A DNA stretch of 54,292 nt from Candidatus Woesearchaeota archaeon (GTDB lineage: Archaea; Nanobdellota; Nanobdellia; Woesearchaeales; UBA10216): NCBI GenBank assembly GCA_016188155.1, contig JACPIH010000017.1:1-54292 (forward strand), in the 5' to 3' direction. Positions 8,184 to 15,205 of the stretch are shown here, in pieces. A model generated the notes under the pieces. The model made no database searches, had not been told where the DNA came from, and saw nothing but the letters and a program-made list of their open reading frames with translations. Positions within the stretch are counted from its first letter, which is position 1. Every line of letters starts with the position of its first letter. Made by a program: the position numbers and the translations under genes.

Positions 8184-8696
8184 GTGTACGTGAAGAAAAA
8201 CGTGAATTTTACGCTGCTGGTATTGGTCATAACAGTCCTCGTTGGCACTGTTGCAATAACAACCTACTTCCAGTCAACCTACAAGGATGTGTCAACAGAC
8301 CTTAAGGAAAAGGCAGAGCAGCTTGAGGTCATAAGCAGCAACTTCACCACCAAAATTAAGGAGCTTAACAAGACCTACAGCGAGCTCCAGATTAAGCAGC
8401 TCGACAAGGAGAAGCTTGACCAGCTTTACACAGACCTGCTGAAAGACAAGGAAAAGGTTGATGCAGAGCTTACAGTGACCAAGGATAAACTCATAGAAAC
8501 GCTTACAGAACTTGAGCGCAAGAAAGACGAGCTTTCTGACGCAAATTACAAGATATTGCTTCAGGAAGACGAGATTACCGACCTCAGGGTAAAAGTCGAC
8601 AATCTGGGCAAGACAATCAACAGCCTGCAGGACCAGGTTAAATCACTCGAGAAGCAGCTGTGCGACGAGAAGACAGCACAGGGCAAGGCGTGCTAG
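8184..8696 (+). CDS. membrane-anchored coiled-coil protein
   Basis: 170 residues starting with GTG. A single helix at about residues 9-28 is followed by an almost uninterrupted coiled coil rich in Lys, Glu and Leu. Two cysteines sit near the C-terminus. The GGTGATGA Shine-Dalgarno at 8173-8180 supports the GTG start, and a TATA-like TTTTATATA at about 8142-8150 may give an internal promoter. A structural or oligomerising partner of the vWA proteins is likely from position only. Confidence 0.65.
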   Translation: MYVKKNVNFTLLVLVITVLVGTVAITTYFQSTYKDVSTDLKEKAEQLEVISSNFTTKIKELNKTYSELQIKQLDKEKLDQLYTDLLKDKEKVDAELTVTKDKLIETLTELERKKDELSDANYKILLQEDEITDLRVKVDNLGKTINSLQDQVKSLEKQLCDEKTAQGKAC

Positions 8697-8723
8697 CGGA
8701 AAAATGGAAAAGTAAAAGGCAAA

Positions 8724-9530
8724 ATGGGAATATTCGCTGAAGCTCTGAAGGAACTCAAAACATCTTTGCTCAAGGTTTACATGTTTGAGGAACTACTTAA
8801 CGCAATACTGGTTTTCCTGGCCGCATATCTGGCAAGCTCGGTGTTCAGGCTTGGCCTTCTGCTGCCAGTCATTTCAGGATTGGCTTATGTGGCCTTTGCC
8901 ATTTACAGGGAGCTTCGCCTCAGGCCTGACAAGGCTGTTGAATCCAAGTATAAAGACCTCAGGGAGAAGCTTTCAACCGCAGCAGAGTATGCAAGTGTTG
9001 AGAGCAGGGTCGCGAACGAGCTTAAGTCAGAGGTGCTCCAGGGCCTGAGGAAGGTAGAGGAGTCGTCCTTTCTCAGCGAGCGCAGGATTTACGTGAAATC
9101 AATCGCGGCTGTTGCGCTGTGCTTCGTGATACTCCTGCTTTCGCCTGTTTCAATCGGCTTTTTCAAGGCAAACCTTGCCGACCTTTTCTCGCCAGACAAG
9201 TCAAAGCAGCTGCCGACAGGTGATTTCAGGGTTGGCAAGCAAAACCAGAAGGGCGAGCTGCCAATCGCTGTCCAGTCATCAAGGAAGGACATCTATGGCC
9301 AGCCCTCGGTTGCAAAGCTCGGCTCAGAGGAGCTCAAGGTGATACTAAAGCCCGCTGGAACAGAACTCAGCACGAGCAACGTAAAGCCGCCGGAAGAGCT
9401 ACAGTTCACCGAGCAATTCCCCGAAGAGGTTGTCTCTGTAGCTGCCGAGAGCATGGAGGAAAGGATTCCGAAAGAGCAGCAGGAGCTTGTCAGGAGGTAT
9501 TTTAAGAACGTAGTTGAGGCAAACAGGTAA
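8724..9530 (+). CDS. membrane protein of the MoxR cluster, DUF7502-like
   Basis: 268 residues with hydrophobic segments at about 20-58 (probably two helices) and 128-148. A charged helical region lies between them and an extended extracytoplasmic tail follows. Archaeal MoxR-vWA clusters often carry a membrane protein of this shape immediately upstream of moxR, which is the basis for the tentative family name. It is 27 nt downstream of the coiled-coil gene. Confidence 0.6.
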   Translation: MGIFAEALKELKTSLLKVYMFEELLNAILVFLAAYLASSVFRLGLLLPVISGLAYVAFAIYRELRLRPDKAVESKYKDLREKLSTAAEYASVESRVANELKSEVLQGLRKVEESSFLSERRIYVKSIAAVALCFVILLLSPVSIGFFKANLADLFSPDKSKQLPTGDFRVGKQNQKGELPIAVQSSRKDIYGQPSVAKLGSEELKVILKPAGTELSTSNVKPPEELQFTEQFPEEVVSVAAESMEERIPKEQQELVRRYFKNVVEANR

Positions 9531-9586
9531 CATTTATTAATATGTTATTCAGTTAATGCCACAGTAGATGTTAAGTAGCTCTAAAA

Positions 9587-9593
9587 AGGAGGT
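9587..9593 (+). promoter_or_regulatory. strong Shine-Dalgarno of moxR
   Basis: AGGAGGT lies 10-11 nt before ATG 9604, a near-perfect anti-16S match that decides the start. AT-rich sequence at about 9530-9560 may also hold a promoter. Confidence 0.55.
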
Positions 9594-9603
9594 CACATAA
9601 TTA

Positions 9604-10539
9604 ATGCTGGCTTACAAGAAGCTTTTTGATGACGTTTTCGAGGAAGTTGGTAAGGTCATTGTCGGCCAGCAGGAGATGGTCACGCAGATACTCTCCGCCA
9701 TTCTGGCTGACGGGAACGCGCTTGTTGAAGGCTACCCTGGCTTGGCGAAGACCCTGACAGTGCGAACCCTTGCCAGAATCATGGACCTCAGGTTCAGCAG
9801 GATTCAGAACACGCCAGACCTTATGCCGTCTGACATCACAGGCACCTATGTCTTGGAGGAGAGCAACGGCAAAAGGGAATTCAAGTTCCACCCAGGGCCC
9901 GTGTTTGCGAACGTCGTTCTGGCTGATGAGATAAACAGGGCAACGCCCAAAACACAATCCGCTTTGTTAGAGGCAATGCAGGAAAAGCAGGTGACAGTTG
10001 GCAACACAACATACAAGCTTGACCTGCCGTTCTTTGTGCTGGCGACGATGAACCCAATAGAACAAGAAGGGACGTACCCATTGCCTGAAGCCCAGGCAGA
10101 CCGTTTTCTTTTGAAGATAAAAGTAACCTATCCGAGCTTTGATGAGGAGATGGAGATAGTCAACCGCTATACAGCCGAGGACAGGGAAAGGAAGCTCAGG
10201 GTTGTGGTGAGCAAGGAGCAGCTCCTCGACCTCCAGGCACTTACAAGGCAGGTTCCGGTGAGCTCTGACATCAAGCAGTTCATAGTCAAACTGGTTAACG
10301 AGACCAGGAACAGGAAGGACATTATCGAGTATGGCGCTTCCCCAAGGGCCTCAACAGGCCTTGTCCTGGCTTCAAAGGCCAGGGCTTTGATTAGCGGCCG
10401 GAACCACGTAAGCATCGAAGACGTCAGGGCAATGGCTTATCCAGTGCTCAGGCACCGCATCATACTAAACTTTGAGGCAGAGAGGAAAGGCCTAACTGCT
10501 GACGGCGCAGTCAAGCTGCTGCTTGACAAAGTAAAGTAA
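9604..10539 (+). CDS. MoxR-family AAA+ ATPase
   Basis: 311 residues, normal for MoxR. Walker A is the MoxR variant GYPGLAKT. Walker B is VLADEINR, followed by ATPKTQSALLEAMQEKQV, and sensor 1 is FVLATMNPIEQEGTYPLPEAQ. The C-terminal lid is complete. MoxR ATPases act as chaperone-like remodelers with DUF58 and vWA proteins, often inserting metal cofactors or activating envelope complexes. One base separates its stop from the DUF58 start, so the pair is coupled. Confidence 0.9.
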   Translation: MLAYKKLFDDVFEEVGKVIVGQQEMVTQILSAILADGNALVEGYPGLAKTLTVRTLARIMDLRFSRIQNTPDLMPSDITGTYVLEESNGKREFKFHPGPVFANVVLADEINRATPKTQSALLEAMQEKQVTVGNTTYKLDLPFFVLATMNPIEQEGTYPLPEAQADRFLLKIKVTYPSFDEEMEIVNRYTAEDRERKLRVVVSKEQLLDLQALTRQVPVSSDIKQFIVKLVNETRNRKDIIEYGASPRASTGLVLASKARALISGRNHVSIEDVRAMAYPVLRHRIILNFEAERKGLTADGAVKLLLDKVK

Positions 10540-10540
10540 A

Positions 10541-11197
10541 ATGATCACGACAGAATTCTTGGACTACCTTGACAGGTTCAGGCTCATAATAAACAAGAAA
10601 GTGACTTCAAACTACACCGGCAAAAGGACCTCGCTCTACACAGGAACAGGCGCAACGATAAAGGATTACAGGATTTACTCGCCAGGTGATGACTGGCGCC
10701 TCATTGACTGGAAGATTTATGCAAGGACCGACCACCTTTACATCAGGCGGTATGAGGAAGAGCGCAACCTTGTCATGCATGCCCTTGTTGATTCCAGCGC
10801 GAGCATGAACTACGGCTCGCCTGTTACAAAATTTGAGTACGGCGCTATGTTGGGAGTGGGCTTTGCCTACCTTGCCCTGAAAGAGAATGAGAAGTTCCAG
10901 TTCGCGACCTTCTCAGAGGACGTTAAGGTGTTCCAGCCGAGAAGGGGCCTGGGGCACCTTGCCAGCATGATTGACTACCTTAACTCTGTCAGGCCTACCA
11001 GCAAGTCAAGGTTCAAGGACATGATGGTGAAGTACAAGAAGTTCCTCACCAGCAGGTCATACATTGTGCTTGTTTCGGACTTCCTCTTTGACATTGACGA
11101 GATAAGGGAAGGCCTACTGACCCTGGCTTCAGGCAACCACGAGATAAAGGTGATGCAGGTGCTTGACACGACAGCGCTGAGTCAACAGAAACCCTGA
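10541..11197 (+). CDS. DUF58 protein, C-terminally frameshifted
   Basis: The 218-residue open frame contains the DUF58 core: GTGATIKDYRIYSPGDDWR, IDWKIYART, RRYEEERNL and a degenerate vWA motif VDSSAS. It then runs out of frame after VLD at about 11168 and stops at 11197. The missing C-terminus continues in another frame up to 11358. DUF58 proteins partner with MoxR ATPases. The frame lesion is not a simple slip, because about 15 residues normally present between VLDP and the D-S-E/T-G-E-T-L segment are absent, so a deletion of roughly 45 nt not divisible by three is inferred. Confidence 0.8.
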   Translation: MITTEFLDYLDRFRLIINKKVTSNYTGKRTSLYTGTGATIKDYRIYSPGDDWRLIDWKIYARTDHLYIRRYEEERNLVMHALVDSSASMNYGSPVTKFEYGAMLGVGFAYLALKENEKFQFATFSEDVKVFQPRRGLGHLASMIDYLNSVRPTSKSRFKDMMVKYKKFLTSRSYIVLVSDFLFDIDEIREGLLTLASGNHEIKVMQVLDTTALSQQKP

Positions 11198-11358
11198 GAA
11201 CCTACATAGGCCCGAAGCTCGTTGTGGAGTACGAGAACAAGCTCGAGCAGCACATTGCCAGAATAGGAAAAATCTGCACAGGCATCAAGGCGGACTTCTG
11301 CGTCGCAACAACCGCAACCCCGATTTTCGATATTTTCTATGATGCGCTGAGGAAGTGA
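11169..11358 (+). pseudogene. displaced C-terminus of the DUF58 gene
   Basis: From about 11170 a second frame reads DSAESTETLRTYIGPKL, then the EYENKLEQHIARI helix, then DFCVATTATPIFDIFYDAL and a TGA at 11356-11358. This is the conserved DUF58 tail. It lies +2 relative to the upstream frame. A functional full-length product would need the lost segment restored, so the gene is either broken or misassembled. Confidence 0.7.
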
Positions 11359-11451
11359 AATACAATGTTCACTGAAAAAGTGAAGTTGATTGGAAAGAAG
11401 TCCTTCGTTTTCAATTAATATCGTAAATCTTTCGCTTTTCCTGTAGTTTCT

Positions 11452-11470
11452 CACTGGACATTCCGGAAAC
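11452..11470 (+). promoter_or_regulatory. single CACTGGACA half-element
   Basis: CACTGGACATTCCGGAAAC lies 41 nt upstream of the full element at 11493. A nearly identical unit (CACTGGACATTCCGCAAAC) occurs at 13191, also upstream of a full element. Confidence 0.5.
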
Positions 11471-11492
11471 TTTTCAAAATTCTCGCAATTAG

Positions 11493-11531
11493 CACTGGAC
11501 ACTGGACAAATGGGCGGCGAGGATTTATAAA
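11493..11531 (+). promoter_or_regulatory. CACTGGACA promoter element, copy 2
   Basis: CACTGGACACTGGACAA is followed by ATGGGCGGCGAGGA and TTTATAAA beginning at element position 32, exactly as in copies 1 and 3. It lies 27 nt (end of TATA) before ATG 11558 of the BRO-N remnant. Confidence 0.65.
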
Positions 11532-11557
11532 CAGCAGATGATACCTTGTTGCGGAAA

Positions 11558-11803
11558 ATGGACTCTAGTAATGCAGTAGTGGCATTTCAGGGAAAAGGCA
11601 TCAGAAGAACATGGCACGAGGAGGAGTGGTGTTTCGTGGTAGAGGATGTTGTAGCCACCCTTACTGATTCTAATGACCCTAAGCAGTACATTCAAAAAAT
11701 TAAGCAAAGGGATCCTATTCTGGCTCAAGGGTGGGTACAAATTGTACATACCCTTCCGGTTGACACTGCTGGCGGAAAGCAGAAAATGAACTGCGTCAAC
11801 ACA
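11558..11803 (+). pseudogene. truncated BRO-N domain protein
   Basis: Residues from ATG 11558 match the BRO N-terminal domain of viral and archaeal antirepressor-like proteins: VAFQGKGIRRTWHEEEWCFV, VVATLTDSNDPKQYI, and a GGKQKMNCVNT end. The usual continuation (RIIQSIPSPKAEPFKRWL and the C-terminal half) is missing. After NCVNT the frame becomes GMRLRKLKES and then runs antisense through ahcY to 12349, which is not a plausible protein. The gene seems cut by a deletion joining it to the 3' end of ahcY at about 11804-11844. It keeps an intact CACTGGACA promoter, so a short RNA or peptide could still be made. Confidence 0.7.
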
Positions 11804-11844
11804 GGGATGCGCCTGAGAAAGTTAAAAGAAAGCAGCTGGATTAA

Positions 11845-13107
11845 TTACGTCCCTTCCTGCCAGCTTTCAACGTACTTTTTCTGCTCATTTGTCATGGAAT
11901 CAATCTTTACACCCATAGCTTCGAGCTGCAGCCTTGCAATGTTGTCATCAATACCTTCCGGCAGCGTTATTACAGCGGCTGGGAGTTTTCCTTTATTCTT
12001 CACCAAATACTCAACTGCAAGGGCCTGCCCGCAGAATGACGTTGCCATTACAGCGCTTGGATGGCCCTCGGCCGCTGAAAGATTGACCAGCCGCCCAGAA
12101 GCGGCAACAAATATTGATTTATTGCCAAGCTTGTACTCCTCCAAAAACAGCCTGATTTGCTTTGCCTCTTTGCTCATCTTCTTCAGCGCAACGAGGTCAA
12201 GCTCAATATCAAAATGCCCTGCGTTTGCAAGTATTGCGCCGTCTTTCATCTTTTCGAAGTGCTCTTTTCCCAGAACGTGCTTGTTTCCAGTGACTGTGAT
12301 AAATATATCTCCTGCAGCTGCAGCCTCGGCAATTGGCATGACTCTGTGACCATCGTAAACTGCCTGAACAGCTCTGAAAGGATTGACTTCTGTTACTATT
12401 ATGTTAGAGCCGTGGCCTTTTGCCCTCAGCGCAACTCCCTTGCCGCAGTCACCGTAGCCGCACACTACAACATTTTTCCCGGCAAGGAGCGTGTTGGTTG
12501 CCCGTATGAGGCCGTCAATCGCTGACTGCCCTGTGCCTACATAATTGTCTAGAAGGTGCTTAGTCTTATTGTCATTAACCGCAACAACAGGGTACTTGAG
12601 CGCGCCGTCCTTTTCCATTGCTTTCAGCCTTATTACGCCCGTGCTTGTTTCCTCGCAACCGCCAATTATTTGCGGCATTAGTTGTGGATGCTTGGTATGT
12701 ATTTCAGTAACCAAATCGCAGCCGTCGTCAATCGTAATATTCGGATTGGTTGCAATTACTGCATTGATGAATTTGTAATAATCCTCTTTTGACTCGCCCT
12801 TGTAGCCGAAGACCTTGATGCCGGATTTTGCAAGAGCTGCTGCAACGTCGTCCTGGGTTGAAAGGGGATTGCAGCTGCAGATGGCAACATCAGCGCCTCC
12901 TGCGATTAAGGTTTTGACAAGGACGGCCGTTTCTTTTGTCAGATGAAGGGCCATGCCCACGCGCAGACCTTTCAGCGGTTTCTCCTTCGCAAACCTCTCT
13001 CGCACCTTGAGGAGGGCGCCCATCTCCCTCTCAGCGAATTCAATGTTCTTAAGGCCCTGCTCTGCCAGCGAGAGGTCTTTAACAGCATAATTCTGCCCAG
13101 TATCCAT
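11845..13107 (-). CDS. ahcY: S-adenosyl-L-homocysteine hydrolase
   Basis: Cytosolic enzyme that splits S-adenosylhomocysteine, the product inhibitor of methyltransferases, into adenosine and homocysteine using bound NAD. The 420-residue length is normal for archaea. Visible hallmarks are the substrate region GGCEETSTGVIR, NDNKTKHLLDN, the NAD loop VVCGYGDCGKG, TGNKHVL and the C-terminal LPEGIDD. TATATTC-type sequence at 13129-13138 on the minus strand is about 27 nt before ATG 13107, so it is leaderless and transcribed alone. Its stop converges with the BRO-N remnant. Confidence 0.97.
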   Translation of the reverse strand: MDTGQNYAVKDLSLAEQGLKNIEFAEREMGALLKVRERFAKEKPLKGLRVGMALHLTKETAVLVKTLIAGGADVAICSCNPLSTQDDVAAALAKSGIKVFGYKGESKEDYYKFINAVIATNPNITIDDGCDLVTEIHTKHPQLMPQIIGGCEETSTGVIRLKAMEKDGALKYPVVAVNDNKTKHLLDNYVGTGQSAIDGLIRATNTLLAGKNVVVCGYGDCGKGVALRAKGHGSNIIVTEVNPFRAVQAVYDGHRVMPIAEAAAAGDIFITVTGNKHVLGKEHFEKMKDGAILANAGHFDIELDLVALKKMSKEAKQIRLFLEEYKLGNKSIFVAASGRLVNLSAAEGHPSAVMATSFCGQALAVEYLVKNKGKLPAAVITLPEGIDDNIARLQLEAMGVKIDSMTNEQKKYVESWQEGT

Positions 13108-13190
13108 GTGTTTCAGCCGCTTCTGATTAGAATATAAAGTTTATGCCTTGCCTTGACAAAATCGGGAAAGTTTCGAATTTCCGCAAATAG

Positions 13191-13210
13191 CACTGGACAT
13201 TCCGCAAACT
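13191..13210 (+). promoter_or_regulatory. single CACTGGACA half-element
   Basis: CACTGGACATTCCGCAAACT, the counterpart of 11452-11470. It is preceded by TTTCCGCAAATAG and lies 85 nt upstream of the full element at 13276. Confidence 0.5.
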
Positions 13211-13275
13211 TTGCGCAATGGCTTCCCAGAGCCTGTAGAGCCAAAATTTGGGCATTCCAGCCTTTCTGAAAAGTA

Positions 13276-13314
13276 CACTGGACAGTGGACAAGTGCCCGG
13301 CTACAGAATATAAA
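13276..13314 (+). promoter_or_regulatory. CACTGGACA promoter element, copy 3
   Basis: CACTGGACAGTGGACAA, then GTGCCCGGCTACAG, then AATATAAA from element position 32. The predicted transcription start near 13334 is upstream of a tRNA fragment and the intact tRNA-Ser, so it probably drives both. Confidence 0.65.
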
Positions 13315-13348
13315 CGGGTTCTTGCAGAAGTTTGGAAAAAGAAAAACG

Positions 13349-13383
13349 CGCCGCATAGCCTAGCGCAAGAGGTTGAGATCCGG
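13349..13383 (+). pseudogene. tRNA-Ser anticodon-arm fragment
   Basis: GCATAGCCTAGCGCAAG followed by AGGTTGAGATCC repeats the D arm and anticodon arm of the intact tRNA-Ser(UGA) at 13419 with small deletions. No acceptor or T stem follows. It looks like a decayed partial duplicate, of the kind left when an element integrates at a tRNA gene, but no integrase is present in the window. Confidence 0.55.
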
Positions 13384-13418
13384 TAAACTAAAAATGTTAA
13401 GTGATATATAAACTTTTT

Positions 13419-13518
13419 GCCGGCGTCGCATAGCTTGGTCATTGCGAGGGGTTGAGATCCTCTTGGCGAAAGCCTCGCGGGTTCAAAACCTTAGTGGGTG
13501 AAACTCCCGCCGCCGGCG
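13419..13518 (+). tRNA. tRNA-Ser(UGA) with a 17-nt T-loop intron
   Basis: Acceptor GCCGGCG pairs with CGCCGGC (13511-13517), and the discriminator is G, as in serine tRNAs. The D stem is GCA/TGC. The anticodon stem GAGGG/TCCTC frames loop GTTGAGA with anticodon TGA at 13453-13455. A long variable arm (GGC-GAAA-GCC) marks a class II tRNA. T stem GCGGG (13477-13481) pairs with CCCGC (13506-13510), but the T loop TTCAAA is interrupted by 13488-13504; removal gives TTCAAAT. CCA is not encoded (GCA follows the acceptor). Its own TATA-like GATATATAAAC at 13403-13412 is too close to the 5' end to be its promoter, so the upstream CACTGGACA promoter is likelier. Confidence 0.88.
13488..13504 (+). other. 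non-canonical tRNA intron (position 59/60), strict BHB
   Basis: The 17-nt insert forms a strict BHB: T stem GCGGG/CCCGC, central helix TTCA (13482-13485) with TGAA (13499-13502), 5' bulge A86 A87 | A88, intron helix CCT/GGG (13489-13491 with 13496-13498), and 3' bulge A503 C504 | T505 (last digits of coordinates). Cutting after the second base of each bulge yields a perfect T arm. Confidence 0.85.
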
Positions 13519-13541
13519 CATATTTTCGTAATAGCTGTTTT

Positions 13542-14447
13542 TCAGAACTCCCTTATCCTCTCAAACTCCCTGTACCTTTTTTCTATGTCTGCGGCAGTCA
13601 GCCTTTTCAACCTCTCCAAACTGAAATCCTCAGCATTGAACGATGCGACAACAGAGCCGTAAATGATGGCTTTTCTCAGTTCTTTTTCCTCAGTGCTGCC
13701 TTTGCCCGCAAGGTAGCCTATAAGCGCGCCCGCAAAGCTGTCCCCGCAGCCTGTTGGGTCTTTAATGTTTTCGAGAGGATACCCAGGGGCGCTGAAGTGG
13801 CTGCCATCTCCGAAAAGCAATGCACCGTGCTCGCCTTTTTTTATTATTATAAACTTCGGGCCCAGTTTCAAGACCGCTGCAGCTGCCTTCACTAAACTCG
13901 GTGTTTCAAAAAGCTGCCTTGCCTCGCCATCATTGAGCAGCAGAACATCAACGCTTTTGATTACTTCAAGCAGCTTCTGGCGCTTGTTGTTTATCCAGTA
14001 ATTCATGGTGTCGAGCAGGGTTAATTTCGGCTTCTTAACCTGCTGAAGCACGTTCAGCTGCAGTTCCGGGTCAATGTTTGCCAGAAAAACGTACTCTGCA
14101 TCTTTGTAGCTTTCAGGCAGCTGCGGCTTGAAGTCTGCAAAGACTCCAAGCTCGGTCTTGACAGTCTTTGCCTCGTTCATGTCATACTCATAGTAGCCCT
14201 GCCACCTGAATGTTTTGCCTTTTCCATCAACCTTAATCCCTTCAACGCTTACGCCGCGCTGCTCCAGCAGCCGCAAGTGCTGTTGCGGGAAGTCTTTCCC
14301 GACCACTCCTACTATGGCAGGCTTGGAAAAGAACGAGGCAGAATAGCTGGCATAGGTCGCTGCGCCTCCCAACGCATCTTTTACCCGGCCGAAAGGCGTC
14401 TTTACAGTGTCGAGGGCGAGTGAGCCGACAACGACAAGGTTTATCAT
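13542..14447 (-). CDS. PfkB-family sugar or nucleoside kinase
   Basis: 301 residues of the ribokinase/PfkB fold. The N-terminus has VVVGSLALDTV, then a GGAATYAS substrate loop. The C-terminal signature is DPTGCGDSFAGALIGYLA, with catalytic Asp in GCGD and the anion hole. The substrate is not decidable; archaeal relatives phosphorylate ribose, adenosine/inosine, cytidine or fructose-6-phosphate. AGATTTAAG on the minus strand around 14471-14479 is about 28 nt before ATG 14447, so the transcript is leaderless. Downstream of it on the plus strand is the tRNA-Ser. Confidence 0.9.
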   Translation of the reverse strand: MINLVVVGSLALDTVKTPFGRVKDALGGAATYASYSASFFSKPAIVGVVGKDFPQQHLRLLEQRGVSVEGIKVDGKGKTFRWQGYYEYDMNEAKTVKTELGVFADFKPQLPESYKDAEYVFLANIDPELQLNVLQQVKKPKLTLLDTMNYWINNKRQKLLEVIKSVDVLLLNDGEARQLFETPSLVKAAAAVLKLGPKFIIIKKGEHGALLFGDGSHFSAPGYPLENIKDPTGCGDSFAGALIGYLAGKGSTEEKELRKAIIYGSVVASFNAEDFSLERLKRLTAADIEKRYREFERIREF

Positions 14448-14494
14448 GATCTGCCAGAAAAAGCATTACATCTTAAATCTTTTTATTATTAGAA

Positions 14495-15093
14495 TTACTT
14501 AATGCTGTAGTATGCAGAATCCTTGCCTAATATGTTGCCGTTTTGGTCGCTTGCCTCAACGTAGACATAGCACGTGCCCTTGCCTGCTGTTTTGCAGTAG
14601 CCAGGCTCAACCATGAACTCTGTCCTGCACGGCCTCATCCTCCTGTCCCAGGTCACACAGTGAAGCCTGGGCTCAGGGTGCTGTCTTTTTGTGGCTCAAC
14701 TATTTTAATGACAGGGCCTGTCGGTGCAGCTTGCACAGGTGCTGTGGATGTTTGCGCTGCCTGCTTGGTTTCCTTTTTCGTTACTGGTGAGCTTGGTGAG
14801 GTGGTTGCGGTTTGCTGCTGTGGCTGTGTGGTTTGCTCTTGCTGTGCCGTGTCAGAAACCACAAGCCCGGTAATGGCTTGTGTCTGCGATTTCAGAAAAG
14901 AAGGCGTTGAAATCAACTGAAAAACGTACAGGATGGCAAGCATCAGAACCAGTGCGCCAACAAGCTTGAACTCGCTTGGCACGCTTTTGCCGAAAGGCAT
15001 CCCATTTTTGGCTTGAATCTTTGAAAATTTTGGGAATTTGGAAAATGCCATTTGCATCTTTGATGCTTTCCTAGCTGCTTTTTTAGTGCCCAT
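14495..15093 (-). pseudogene. membrane-anchored extracytoplasmic protein, frameshifted by a TG dinucleotide
   Basis: The first frame (15093-14653, 146 residues) has a basic N-terminus, a helix at about residues 45-62, a Gln/Thr/Pro-rich stalk and VIKIVEPQKDSTLSPGFTV, then TGA. Two bases further the frame opens again with TWDRRMRPCRTEFMV, then GYCKTAGKGTCYVYVEAS to TAA at 14495. Deleting one TG from the TGTGTG run gives FTVTWDR, a continuous beta-strand of an Ig-like domain with three cysteines. So one dinucleotide slip truncates a roughly 198-residue surface protein. A Shine-Dalgarno GAGGTA precedes ATG 15093. The function is unknown. Confidence 0.7.
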
Positions 15094-15205
15094 CTTTTAC
15101 TACCTCGTTTTTGATAACTCTTTCACAACCCTTTTGCAGTGTTTTTCAACTCCGTAAAATGCTGCTGCTCATATATAAATATTTGTTTTTGCTGCCTGAA
15201 AGCGC

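Noticed and set aside
11160-11200. Programmed ribosomal frameshifting in the DUF58 gene.
   Set aside because: There is no slippery heptamer, and family residues are missing at the junction, so a shift alone would not restore the protein.
11804-12349. The 267-residue open frame continuing BRO-N across ahcY.
   Set aside because: Beyond NCVNT it is simply antisense to the strongly conserved ahcY and has no family character.
77-13314. CRISPR array made of CACTGGACA repeats.
   Set aside because: The copies are far apart, lie in both orientations, have no regular spacers, and each ends in a TATA box. No cas genes are present.
13419-13518. Calling this tRNA Leu(GAG).
   Set aside because: The anticodon loop can be framed that way, but the G discriminator, the GCCGG acceptor and the loop GTTGAGA fit serine UGA.
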